A stretch of DNA of 64,000 nt from NCBI RefSeq assembly GCF_010894435.1, contig NZ_JAAIXZ010000019.1, positions 124,001 through 188,000 of the forward strand. The letters run 5' to 3'. Below are positions 7,794 through 15,557 of this stretch, piece after piece. Position 1 is the stretch's first letter. The number at the start of each line of letters is the position of its first letter. Made by a program: the position numbers and the translations under genes. The notes under the pieces were generated by a model. That model was given only the letters and a program-made list of their open reading frames with translations, was not told where the DNA came from and did no database searches. This DNA is from Pyxidicoccus trucidator. GTDB lineage: Bacteria > Myxococcota > Myxococcia > Myxococcales > Myxococcaceae.

Positions 7794-9050
7794 GTGCTGG
7801 GGGCCGCCCTCACCGTCGCGCTGCTGGAGGTCTCCTCCGCCGCCGTCACGTACAACGTGGCGGTGCGGGCCGACTCGCGCGTGCGCTCGAACGAGGACAC
7901 GGCGGCGGGCGCTCCTTCCATCGCCGGGGACACGGACATCACCCCCACGCTGGGCCTGGAGCTGCGCGAGGGCAACACCGCCCTGACGCTGGACTACGCC
8001 CCGCGCATCAGCCTGCGTGAAATCACCGCGCAGCCGCGCACCGAAGTGCAGCACATGGGCCGGCTCGCGGCGGACTGGCGCCCCCAGCGCGGCGTGTCGC
8101 TGCGGCTGGGCGAGGAGCTGGTGCTGGGCAGCGTGAACCTCTTCACCACCGACGTGCTGCCGCTGCCCGACACCGGCACGGACCCGGACGGGCCGCTGCG
8201 GCCTCCCGAGGACGGCGGCCCCCTGCAGCCCCTGCCGGCGGCGGACACCGTCTACTTCCTGTCCTCCGCGACGACGCTGACGGCCAACACCGGCCTGCTG
8301 GGACGGCGCTGGCAGCTGTCCGGCTCCACCGGCTTCTCCATCAGCGGCGGGCTGGACGGGCCGGCGCGCGAGGCGGTGCCCATGCAGTACGGCCCACGCT
8401 TCGACCTGTCGCTCAGCCACGCGCTGTCTTCGCTGAGTGCCATCACGACGTCCGCGGCGGTGGCGCACTCGCGCTTCTCCACTGGCGCCAACAACACGGT
8501 GCTGACGCTGACGGAGTCGTGGGGCCAGCGGGTGGACCGGCGGACGTCCCTGGAGGCCGGGGCGGGCGTGAGCCTGGTGCGCTCGCTGGAGGCCCCGACG
8601 GAGGAGGACCCGGACGCGGAGCCCGTGGAGGGCGAGTCCCCCGACGCCCCGCGCACGGAGCTGCTGCCCAACCTCACCTTCGCGGTGGGGCACCGGGTTC
8701 CCTCGCGGACGGCGGACTTCTACGGCCGCGTAGGAGTGCGCGTGACGCCCTTCGTGGACCGGCTGACAGGCAGGGTGTACCCGAGGGCCGACCTGACGCT
8801 GTCGGGAGCCTGGGCGCTAGGCCCGCGCGTGCGGCTGTCCACCACCGCCGGCACCGCCTTCGCCGTGGGCGGCGCCAGTGGGGACCGCATCGTCACGGGG
8901 GGAGTCACGGCCTCGTGGATTCTCACACGCTGGGTATCAGTGGATGCCGACATGCGGAGCACGCACAGCCGCTCGCCCGACCTACCGGCGGCCCGGCTGA
9001 ACTGGGCCGCGTCGCTGGGCCTGTCCGTGCGGCAAACTGGTATCCTCTGA
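7794..9050 (+). CDS. epsX: Outer-membrane beta-barrel porin partner of EpsY (EpsX / Wzp type)
   Basis: The 418-residue protein begins with a short signal peptide (MLGAALTVALLEVSSAA) and then consists almost entirely of alternating hydrophobic/polar strands with aromatic belts, for example TLGLELREGNTALTLDYAPRI and RTADFYGRVGVRVTP. It ends in a beta-strand, as expected for an outer-membrane barrel. Acidic extracellular-type loops (TDPDGPLRPPEDGG; TEEDPDAEPVEGE) interrupt the strands. It starts with GTG 4 bp after the epsY stop, with GGTGGAG upstream, so the two are coupled. Published Myxococcus work describes this gene position as a barrel porin that completes the helix-less Wza. Residue-level homology was not tested here. 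Confidence 0.82.
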   Translation: MLGAALTVALLEVSSAAVTYNVAVRADSRVRSNEDTAAGAPSIAGDTDITPTLGLELREGNTALTLDYAPRISLREITAQPRTEVQHMGRLAADWRPQRGVSLRLGEELVLGSVNLFTTDVLPLPDTGTDPDGPLRPPEDGGPLQPLPAADTVYFLSSATTLTANTGLLGRRWQLSGSTGFSISGGLDGPAREAVPMQYGPRFDLSLSHALSSLSAITTSAAVAHSRFSTGANNTVLTLTESWGQRVDRRTSLEAGAGVSLVRSLEAPTEEDPDAEPVEGESPDAPRTELLPNLTFAVGHRVPSRTADFYGRVGVRVTPFVDRLTGRVYPRADLTLSGAWALGPRVRLSTTAGTAFAVGGASGDRIVTGGVTASWILTRWVSVDADMRSTHSRSPDLPAARLNWAASLGLSVRQTGIL

Positions 9051-9060
9051 GGGCTGAGAC

Positions 9061-9237
9061 ATGGCGAAGCTCATCCTGATGTCCGTCCTCTTCATGACCA
9101 TCACCCTGCCCGCCATGGCGGCGAGGGACCCGCACCCCGTGCGGGGGTTGAAGAAGGCCATCCTGTGGATCTTCCTCTTCAACGCGGCATACACGTACGG
9201 CGTCCTTGTCTGGGTGCCGCGGCTCGGCTTCGACTGA
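9061..9237 (+). CDS. Small membrane protein, 58 residues
   Basis: The ATG at 9061, 10 bp after epsX, opens a 58-codon frame with normal codon bias. It has one N-terminal hydrophobic stretch (LILMSVLFMTITLPAMAA, possibly a signal anchor) and a second around residues 33-51 (AILWIFLFNAAYTYGVLVW) separated by a basic loop. The tight spacing to epsX and epsW suggests it belongs to the operon. In Myxococcus xanthus I recall a small hypothetical gene at the same spot. No function is recognisable; it may be a small subunit of the export complex. Confidence 0.75.
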   Translation: MAKLILMSVLFMTITLPAMAARDPHPVRGLKKAILWIFLFNAAYTYGVLVWVPRLGFD

Positions 9238-9266
9238 GCGAGCATCAGCAGAAAGGCTGACGACGA

Positions 9267-9671
9267 ATGGAGCCCCAACTGCAGACCGTCTTCCTGGTGG
9301 AGGACGCCCCCTTCTTCCGGAAGATGCTGGGCGACTACCTGCGGGACATGGGTTTCGAGGAGGTGGTGGAGCTGCCCAGCGGCCGCGCGGCGCTCAAGCA
9401 CCTGGAGACCGCCCTGTGTCCGGACCTGGTGTGCCTGGACCTGACGCTGCCGGACATCTCCGGCTATGACCTGTGCGAGGTCATCCGCAAGACGCCGTCG
9501 ATGAAGGACGTGCCGGTGCTGGTGGTGAGCGCGCGGGATTTGCCCGAGGACAAGGCCCACGCCGAGGAGGCGGGCGCCAACGGCTACCTGGGCAAGCCCT
9601 TCACCCAGGAGGAGTTCACCCGCCGGGTGCAGCAGCTCATGAAGGGCTACGGGCCGAGGAGGAAGTCGTGA
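9267..9671 (+). CDS. epsW: Single-domain response regulator EpsW
   Basis: A stand-alone 134-residue receiver domain with the acidic pair Glu12-Asp13, the phospho-acceptor Asp58 (in VCLDLTLPD), Ser88 in the switch position and Lys110 (GKPF). There is no output domain, so phosphorylation must act through protein contacts, as in CheY-like proteins. It is embedded between epsX and epsV, suggesting control of polymer assembly or export rather than transcription. The cognate kinase is not adjacent, but a REC-PAS-histidine kinase is encoded within the same locus (19454-21022). Its stop overlaps the alternative GTG start of epsV. Confidence 0.9.
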   Translation: MEPQLQTVFLVEDAPFFRKMLGDYLRDMGFEEVVELPSGRAALKHLETALCPDLVCLDLTLPDISGYDLCEVIRKTPSMKDVPVLVVSARDLPEDKAHAEEAGANGYLGKPFTQEEFTRRVQQLMKGYGPRRKS

Positions 9672-9673
9672 CG

Positions 9674-11185
9674 ATGCCCGCGCCCGGGGCTCCCGGGCCG
9701 CGCCCCCACCCGGTGCCTCCCCCGCAGCCGCTGTTCGTCCCCGAGCGCCCCGAGACGAACGCGCCCGCGGACCTCATCGACTGGGGCCTGGTCATCGACT
9801 CGGTGGGCTACCTGAAGAACGCGGTGCTGCGGCACTGGTTCCTCGCGATGGTGGTGGCGGGCCTGGTGTCCGCCATGGCGATGGGCGTCAGCAAAATCAT
9901 GCCGCGCAAGTACCGCGTCGAGACGCGGATGCTGACGCAGCGAAACTTCATCATCTCCTCGCTGGCGAACCCGGGGCGCTCCATTCCCGTGGACGCGGAC
10001 CAGCCCACGCGCGCCGCGTGGGAGATGGTGATGAAGTACGACAACCTGAAGACCATCGTCCACAAGGCGAAGCTCGTCGAGTACTGGGACATGAACCGCT
10101 CCCCCATCTCCCGGCTGAAGGAGAAGGTGACGAAGAAGCCGCCTCCGCCCATGGAGGACAAGGACAAGGAAGACGCGCTCATCGCCATGCTGGAGCAGGC
10201 GATGATTGTCGGCGTGGAGGGCGGCACGGGCACCGTCTCCATCGGCGTGGAGTGGGGTGACCCGCAGCTCGCGCTGAACATCGTCGAGGCCGCGCAGCAG
10301 AACTTCCTCGACATGCGCCAGGCGGCGGAGATGGGCGCCGTGTCCGAGGCGATTACGATTCTGGAGAAGCAGGTGGTGGATGAGGGCGAGGGCATCAAGA
10401 AGGCCATCGCCGACCTGGACGCCACGGTGCGGCGCATCGAGCTGAAGCGCCGCAAGGAAGAGGAGAAGGCGGCTCGCAAGGGCACCCCGACGGCGTCCGG
10501 CGGGATGATCAACACCGACCACCTGCTGGCGCAGATGCGCTTCATGATTCAGACGAAGCGCCGGGCCATCAGCGACGTGGAGGAGTTCCGCGCGCGGCGG
10601 CTGACGGAGCTGCGCAACCAGCTGTCCGAGGCGCGCGTCATGTACTCGCCGCGGCACCCGATGATTACGGACATCGAGCAGCGCATCATCGCGCTCCAGG
10701 AGGACTCGCCTCAGCTGGTGGCGCTGCGCTCGGAGCTGAACGAGCTCATCAACGAGTACACGCGCAACGGCGGCAACCCGGCGGAGCTGGAGTCGGGGCT
10801 CTCGACGGCGGGGATGCCCATCGGCACGCTGGGCGGGCAGGCCACTTCGGACAACCCCGAGGTGTCGGTGGCCGCGGACCGGGTGCGCATGCTGGTGATG
10901 CGGCACCAGGAGAAGACGCGGCGGCTGGACCAGGCCCGCACGGAGCTGGAGATTTCGAAGGCGTCGATGAAGCACCGCTTCAGCGTGCTGGCGCCGCCCA
11001 CCTTCCCGGAGAAGCCGTCCAAGCCGAAGGTGCAGCTCATCGTCGCCGCGGGCGTGGTGGGCGGCATCGGCCTGGGCATCTTCGCGGCGGTGGCGCTGGA
11101 CATCATCCGCCGGCGGATTCTGGAGAAGTGGCAGGTCGAGCGTTTGCTGAAGCTGCCGGTGCTCGCGCAGCTGGAGCGCCGCTGA
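9674..11185 (+). CDS. epsV: Chain-length determinant / polysaccharide co-polymerase, Wzc-like without kinase (EpsV)
   Basis: This inner-membrane protein of about 503 residues controls EPS chain length and bridges to the EpsY channel. It has a Pro-rich cytosolic start, a first membrane helix (about 52-76), a Wzz domain (YRVETRMLTQRNF...), a long Gln/Glu/Arg-rich coiled-coil region (~220-440) and a second membrane helix near residues 454-475 preceded by the proline-rich PEKPSKPKVQ. It ends about 28 residues later, with no Walker motifs or tyrosine cluster, so the BY-kinase half of canonical Wzc is absent. The ATG at 9674 is preceded by AGGAGGAAG; an alternative GTG at 9668 overlaps the epsW stop. 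Confidence 0.88.
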   Translation: MPAPGAPGPRPHPVPPPQPLFVPERPETNAPADLIDWGLVIDSVGYLKNAVLRHWFLAMVVAGLVSAMAMGVSKIMPRKYRVETRMLTQRNFIISSLANPGRSIPVDADQPTRAAWEMVMKYDNLKTIVHKAKLVEYWDMNRSPISRLKEKVTKKPPPPMEDKDKEDALIAMLEQAMIVGVEGGTGTVSIGVEWGDPQLALNIVEAAQQNFLDMRQAAEMGAVSEAITILEKQVVDEGEGIKKAIADLDATVRRIELKRRKEEEKAARKGTPTASGGMINTDHLLAQMRFMIQTKRRAISDVEEFRARRLTELRNQLSEARVMYSPRHPMITDIEQRIIALQEDSPQLVALRSELNELINEYTRNGGNPAELESGLSTAGMPIGTLGGQATSDNPEVSVAADRVRMLVMRHQEKTRRLDQARTELEISKASMKHRFSVLAPPTFPEKPSKPKVQLIVAAGVVGGIGLGIFAAVALDIIRRRILEKWQVERLLKLPVLAQLERR

Positions 11186-11227
11186 AGCGGCTTGAGCGGC
11201 GCTAGCGCGCCCTCGGGGGTGACTGTC

Positions 11228-12451
11228 GTGACGGTGTGGACCTGGGTGGATGTGGCGCTGTGCGTGGGGCTGCTGCCGGTGGCGGTGGCCTGCGGCTACC
11301 TGTTGTTGCTGACGCTGCTGTCGTGGCGGCGGGCCGCGCCGGTGCCTCCGGCGCCCGTGCGCAGGTTCGACGTGGTGATTCCGTCGCACAACGAGGAGCT
11401 GGGCATCGCCCGGACGGTGGCCAACCTGTCCGCGGTGGACTACCCGGCCGCGATGCGGCGCATCCTCGTCGTGGCGGACAACTGCTCGGACGCGACGGCG
11501 CAGAAGGCGCGCGAGGCGGGCGCCACGGTGCTGGAGCGGCACGACACGGAGAAGCGTGGCAAGGGCTACGCCCTGGCCTACGCCTTCGAGTTCAGCCAGA
11601 AGGACGGCTTCGCGGACGCGGTGGTGGTGGTGGACGCGGACACGGTGGTGTCGCCCAACCTGCTGCACGCGTACGCGGCCCGGCTGGAGAAGGGCGCGAA
11701 CGCGGTGCAGGCGCACTACGGCGTGATGAACCCGACGGCGTCCTGGCGCACGCGGCTGATTACGATTGCGCTGGGCATGTTCCACAAGGTGCGCTCGCTG
11801 GGCCGCGAGGCGCTGGGCGTGTCCTGCGGCCTGCGCGGCAACGGCATGTGCTTCACCCACGCGGTGCTGCGCGAGGTGCCGCATGACGCCTTCAGCGTGG
11901 TGGAGGACCTGGAGTACGGCATCCGCCTGGGCAAGAAGGGCCACCGCGTGCACTACGCCTGGGAGGCGGAGGTGCTCGGGGAGATGGTGTCCGGCGAGAA
12001 GCAGAGCCGCTCGCAGCGCCAGCGCTGGGAGGGCGGACGCAAGCAGATGCGCAAGCTGCATGGGTGGCCGCTGTTGAGCACCGCCCTGCGCGAGCGCAGC
12101 GGGCTGCTGCTCGACTTGTCCATGGACGTGCTGGTGCCGCCGCTGAGCCAGCTGGTGCTGGCCGCGGTGGGTGGCGCGGTGGCGGCGGCGGTGGTGACGT
12201 GGCTGTCCGGCGGCACGGCGGTGCTGGCGTCGAGCGTCGCGAGCTTCGGCCTGGCGTCGCTGGGCGCGTACGTGCTGCGCGGCTGGTGGGTGTCCGGCGT
12301 GGGCCCGCGCGGGCTGCTCGACCTGGCCTGGGCGCCTGTGTACGTGGTGTGGAAGGTGGGGCTCATGCTGCGCGGCGGCGGCGCGGAGAAGCGCGGCGAG
12401 TGGGTGCGCACCACCCGCGAGGCGGAGAACAGCGCGGACGTGCAGCGGTAG
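11228..12451 (+). CDS. epsU: Membrane-bound family-2 glycosyltransferase EpsU
   Basis: Adds a sugar to the lipid-linked EPS repeat at the cytosolic face. About 407 residues: an N-terminal membrane anchor (~7-32), a GT2 catalytic domain with DVVIPSHNEE, Asp84 (VVADNCSD), the DAD motif at 136-138, the acid VEDLEYG region (~225) and a SQRQRW motif (~262) of the QxxRW type seen in processive or cellulose-synthase-like enzymes. Two or three C-terminal hydrophobic helices (~305-375) follow. The frame is open from TTG 11192, but GTG 11228 has the better ribosome site (CGGGGGTG) and starts just before the membrane anchor. It closes the first left-to-right eps operon. Confidence 0.88.
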   Translation: MTVWTWVDVALCVGLLPVAVACGYLLLLTLLSWRRAAPVPPAPVRRFDVVIPSHNEELGIARTVANLSAVDYPAAMRRILVVADNCSDATAQKAREAGATVLERHDTEKRGKGYALAYAFEFSQKDGFADAVVVVDADTVVSPNLLHAYAARLEKGANAVQAHYGVMNPTASWRTRLITIALGMFHKVRSLGREALGVSCGLRGNGMCFTHAVLREVPHDAFSVVEDLEYGIRLGKKGHRVHYAWEAEVLGEMVSGEKQSRSQRQRWEGGRKQMRKLHGWPLLSTALRERSGLLLDLSMDVLVPPLSQLVLAAVGGAVAAAVVTWLSGGTAVLASSVASFGLASLGAYVLRGWWVSGVGPRGLLDLAWAPVYVVWKVGLMLRGGGAEKRGEWVRTTREAENSADVQR

Positions 12452-12529
12452 ACGTCGCGGGCGGCGGCGCGGGCTCCGAGGCTTCGGAATTCCAGGCCAG
12501 GAGCGCGCTCGAGTGCAGCGGTAGACGTC
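12440..12529. repeat. 17-bp direct repeat spanning the epsU stop codon
   Basis: GTGCAGCGGTAGACGTC occurs at 12440-12456, where it includes the epsU stop codon, and again unchanged at 12513-12529, 73 bp downstream. The second copy looks like a duplicated 3' end of epsU. It marks the border between conserved eps genes and the accessory VWA/AbiE segment. Confidence 0.7.
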
Positions 12530-12552
12530 CCGGGTGTCGACGGTACGAGTTC

Positions 12553-12577
12553 CCTGGCTCCGGGGTTCGGAGCCAGG
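12553..12577 (+). terminator. Hairpin downstream of epsU
   Basis: CCTGGCTCCG (12553-12562) and CGGAGCCAGG (12568-12577) form a perfect 10-bp stem with a GGGTT loop about 100 bp after the epsU stop. No T-run follows, so it is either a Rho-assisted end or an mRNA-stabilising structure for the epsZ-U unit. Confidence 0.5.
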
Positions 12578-12697
12578 TGCGGGCTCGGCGCCGAAGCGGG
12601 CGTGATTGAACGATGATGAAGCGCGGAGGCCCCTGTGCGGAACGGGGCCCACGTCCTCTGGATGATGGCCACCTCCTGATGCAACGAGGTGGCTCCC

Positions 12698-14842
12698 ATG
12701 AAGTCCATTGTCCCGCGTGTGCTGTGCGGTCTCCTGATGTTGCTGGCCGTGCCCTCCCTGGCGCAGCCCGCTGCTGGCACTCCTTCCAGCGTCATCATCG
12801 GCACGGTCATCGACGCCCAGAGCCGGCAGCCGATTGCCGACGCCGTGGTCACCGCGACCTCGCCCGCCCTCCAGGGTGAGCAGACCGTGGTGACCGACGC
12901 GAAGGGCAACTTCCGCATCCCCCAGCTTCCGCCGGGTGTGTACACCCTGCGGTTCGAGAAGGAGCAATTCAAGCCGTACGCGCGGTCCGACGTGCAGCTG
13001 CGGCCCAACCGCACCATCCGCATCAACGCGGAGCTGCTCCCCGAGTCGCTCGGTGCGGTGGTGGAGCTCTCCGGCGCACCGCCGACCATCGACGTGGGCT
13101 CCACGACCGCCGGCGTCAACGTGGACCAGGAGTTCATCAAGCGCATCGCCGTGGCCCGTCCGGGTGGAAAGGGCGGCGCGGCCCGCTCCTTCGAGTCCCT
13201 GGCGGAGACGCGGCCGGGCGCCAGGAGTGACAACTACGGCGTGTCCATCAGCGGCACGAGCTCACCCGAGCGCGGCTACGTGGTGGACGGGCTGTCCACC
13301 AGCGACCCGGCCTCCGGCATCAACGCGAGTCCCCAGGTCCCCAGCGCCGCTCCCGCGAGCACGGTGTCCTCCGGCGTCCGCGCCTCCGAGCGCACCGTGC
13401 CGCCCCAGGGCCGCTCCTTCTTCGACATGTACTTCAAGGGCTACGGGGTCAACCCGACGGTGACCACGGAGGAGGAGCGCTTCTCCACGTTCTCCGTGGA
13501 CACCGATACGGCGTCATACACGCTGATGCGCTCGTACCTGGAGCACGGGTCCCTGCCCGACGAGCAGGCCGTGCGCGTGGAGGAGTTCGTCAACAGCTTC
13601 GACTACGGCTACGCGGCCGAGCCGGACGCACCCTTCAGCGTGCACGTGGAGGGCTTCCCGTCCCCGGCGCGCAAGGGCTACCAGGTGGTCCACATCGGCG
13701 TGAAGGCGCGCGAGGTGAGCGCTCAGCAGCGCAAGGCGAGCCACCTCGTCTTCGTCATCGACGTGTCCGGGTCCATGAGCGGGGAGAACCGGCTCGGGCT
13801 GGTGCAGCGCGCGCTGCGCCTGCTGGTGGCCGCGCTGGATGAGCGGGACGCCGTGTCCATCGTCGTGTACGGCTCGCAGGCGCGCCAGGTGCTCGGGCGC
13901 ACGAGTGCCACGCAGAAGCAGCGGCTGCTGGCCGCCATCGACGGGTTGACCATCGAGGGCGCCACGAATGCGCAGGCGGGGCTGGAGCTGGGCTACGCGC
14001 TGGCGGCGGAGCACCTCCTGAAGGGAGGCATCAACCGCGTCATCCTCTGCTCGGACGGTGTGGCCAACAACGGCATCACCGACGCGGACGGCATCTGGGC
14101 GCGGGTGAAGGGCTTCGCGGCCCGGGGCATCACCCTGTCCACCGTGGGCTTCGGCATGGGCAACTACAACGACGTGCTGATGGAGCGGCTGGCGCAGGTG
14201 GGCGAGGGCAACTACGCCTATGTGGACCGGCTGGAGGAGGCGCGCCGCATCTTCGTGCAGAACCTCACCGGCACGCTCCAGGTGGTGGCCAAGGACGTGA
14301 AGCTGCAGGTGGAGTTCGACCCCGAGGCCGTCGTGCGCTACCGGCTGCTGGGGTACGAGAACCGGATGCTCACGAAGGAGCAGTTCGCGGACGACAAGGT
14401 GGACGCGGGCGAGGTGGGCGCGGGGCACTCCGTCACCGCGCTGTACGAGGTGAAGCTGCGCGAGCCCGCGGCTTCCTTCGGCACGCTGCGCATCCGCTAC
14501 AAGGCGCCGGAGGGTGGGGACTCGAAGCTGATGGAGAAGCGGCTGCCGTCGTCCGTGCTGCGCACCGCGTATGGCCGGGCCGCTCCGCCCACGCGCCTGT
14601 CGTACGTGGCGGCGGCGTTCGCGGAGAAGCTCCGGGGCTCGTACTGGGTGCGGCCGCTGTCCTACGACGGGCTGGTGGCGCTGTGGGAAGAGGTTGGCCA
14701 GTCGCTGAAGGGCCGGCAGGACGTGGCGGAGCTGGGGGCGCTGATCCGCAAGGCCCGGACGCTGGACCAGCGCGAGGACCGGTTCGAGCGCTTCGCGCCC
14801 ATCAGCACCATGGACTTCGACCGGGTTCCGGCGATTCCGTAG
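12698..14842 (+). CDS. Secreted VWA-domain protein with carboxypeptidase-regulatory-like and TonB-plug-like N-terminus
   Basis: 714 residues. A signal peptide (MKSIVPRVLCGLLMLLAVPSLAQ) is followed by a CarboxypepD_reg-like fold (~27-110; VIIGTVIDAQSRQPIADAVVTAT) and a segment resembling the plug of Oar-type TonB receptors (ERGYVVDGLSTSDPASG, ~190-210). A YfbK-like von Willebrand N-domain (SFFDMYFKGYGVNPTVTT), a VWA domain with a complete MIDAS DVSGSMS (~350) and a YfbK-like C-terminal region complete it. There is no beta-barrel. The start at 12698 follows GAGGTGG. The function is unknown; VWA domains bind ligands through a metal ion, so a surface or periplasmic adhesion or scaffold role is likely. 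It lies between epsU and the AbiE pair and is not clearly cotranscribed with either. Confidence 0.8.
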   Translation: MKSIVPRVLCGLLMLLAVPSLAQPAAGTPSSVIIGTVIDAQSRQPIADAVVTATSPALQGEQTVVTDAKGNFRIPQLPPGVYTLRFEKEQFKPYARSDVQLRPNRTIRINAELLPESLGAVVELSGAPPTIDVGSTTAGVNVDQEFIKRIAVARPGGKGGAARSFESLAETRPGARSDNYGVSISGTSSPERGYVVDGLSTSDPASGINASPQVPSAAPASTVSSGVRASERTVPPQGRSFFDMYFKGYGVNPTVTTEEERFSTFSVDTDTASYTLMRSYLEHGSLPDEQAVRVEEFVNSFDYGYAAEPDAPFSVHVEGFPSPARKGYQVVHIGVKAREVSAQQRKASHLVFVIDVSGSMSGENRLGLVQRALRLLVAALDERDAVSIVVYGSQARQVLGRTSATQKQRLLAAIDGLTIEGATNAQAGLELGYALAAEHLLKGGINRVILCSDGVANNGITDADGIWARVKGFAARGITLSTVGFGMGNYNDVLMERLAQVGEGNYAYVDRLEEARRIFVQNLTGTLQVVAKDVKLQVEFDPEAVVRYRLLGYENRMLTKEQFADDKVDAGEVGAGHSVTALYEVKLREPAASFGTLRIRYKAPEGGDSKLMEKRLPSSVLRTAYGRAAPPTRLSYVAAAFAEKLRGSYWVRPLSYDGLVALWEEVGQSLKGRQDVAELGALIRKARTLDQREDRFERFAPISTMDFDRVPAIP

Positions 14843-14890
14843 GGCGGTGGGTGTGGGTAGGAGCGACCGGTCTGCTGGTGGGTGGCCAGG

Positions 14891-14925
14891 CGCACGAAAC
14901 TAAAATGGGGTTTTAGTTTCGTGCG
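14891..14925. promoter_or_regulatory. Palindrome copy 1 upstream of abiEi (candidate operator)
   Basis: A 15-bp arm CGCACGAAACTAAAA is mirrored exactly by TTTTAGTTTCGTGCG around a TGGGG spacer. The AT-rich core is very different from the surrounding GC-rich DNA. AbiEi antitoxins of known AbiE systems repress their promoter by binding paired inverted repeats, so this is a likely operator for the following genes. Confidence 0.8.
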
Positions 14926-14942
14926 TCCGGGCGCCCCCACTT

Positions 14943-14975
14943 GCACGAAACTAAAATGGGGTTTTAGTTTCGTGC
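14943..14975. promoter_or_regulatory. Palindrome copy 2 abutting the abiEi start codon (candidate operator)
   Basis: Identical to copy 1 over 33 bp (14-bp arms, TGGGG spacer) and exactly 51 bp downstream, about five helical turns, so both copies would face the same side of the DNA. It ends one base before the GTG at 14976. That leaves no room for a normal ribosome-binding site unless one lies in the hairpin, and it suggests a leaderless or structure-controlled start. Confidence 0.8.
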
Positions 14976-15557
14976 GTGGAGCAAGCGCGGGTAGGACATC
15001 CCAGCTGGGACCGGCTCTTCGAGTTCGCCGTCGGGCAGGCGGGCCTCTTCACGACGAAGCAGGCGGCGGAGGCGGGGTACTCGCCCCAGTTGCTCGTCCA
15101 CTACGTCCGCATCCGGCGCATCGTCCGAGTTCAGAGAGGGGTGTACCGCCTGGTGCACTTCCCGCTGGCCGAGGACGAGGAGTTCGTCACCTTCTGGCTC
15201 TGGTCGGAGCAGCAGGGGGTGTTCTCCCATCAGACGGCACTGATGATGCAAAGGCTGTCCGATGTGCTGCCCTCTCGCGTCGATCTGACTCTCCCGCTGT
15301 CCTGGAAGAAGCGCCGGCTTCGCGTTCCTCCAGGCGTCGTCCTGCACCATGCCGACCTCCCCGCCGCGGATCGCACCTGGTGGGGGTCGGTGCCGATGAC
15401 ATCTACGCGCCGGACACTCAGCGACTGTGCCGCCTCTCACCTGTCGCCCGAGTTCCTCCTGCAGGCCTTCCACCAGGCACTCCACCGAGGACGTGTCACA
15501 CGGTCGGAAATCCCCGATGTCGAGCAGGCACTGAAGCCCTACCTGGCCCCCGCGTGA
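14976..15557 (+). CDS. AbiEi-type antitoxin / transcriptional repressor
   Basis: The 193-residue protein starts with a winged-helix module (LFEFAVGQAGLFTTKQAAEAGYSPQLLVHYVRIRRIVRVQRGVYRLVHFP, about 13-64), the layout of AbiEi antitoxins, in which the phrase 'G.fttkqA...G' and 'r.GvYrl' recurs. The C-terminal region (ETALMM-like SHQTALMMQRLSD, HHADLP, STRRTLSDCA) is the AbiEi antitoxin domain. In known AbiE systems it neutralises the nucleotidyltransferase toxin and autoregulates. The GTG start directly touches palindrome 2. The stop overlaps the toxin start (GTGA), giving translational coupling. The pair sits within an otherwise conserved EPS locus, pointing to horizontal insertion. Confidence 0.85.
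   Translation: MEQARVGHPSWDRLFEFAVGQAGLFTTKQAAEAGYSPQLLVHYVRIRRIVRVQRGVYRLVHFPLAEDEEFVTFWLWSEQQGVFSHQTALMMQRLSDVLPSRVDLTLPLSWKKRRLRVPPGVVLHHADLPAADRTWWGSVPMTSTRRTLSDCAASHLSPEFLLQAFHQALHRGRVTRSEIPDVEQALKPYLAPA

Noticed and set aside
5478..8693. 1071-residue minus-strand open frame antisense to wzx, epsY and epsX
   Set aside because: It is rich in His, Arg, Gln and Gly from reversed GC-rich codons, has no domain and is the mirror of well-supported genes.
9647..12967. 1106-residue minus-strand frame antisense to epsV and epsU
   Set aside because: No codon logic or domains; both sense genes have clear family motifs.
14882..15553. Upstream extension of the AbiEii frame through the palindromes
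   Set aside because: It would place two KLKWGFSFV repeats from the palindromes in a protein and overlap the whole antitoxin. The GTG at 15554 overlapping the antitoxin stop is the natural start.
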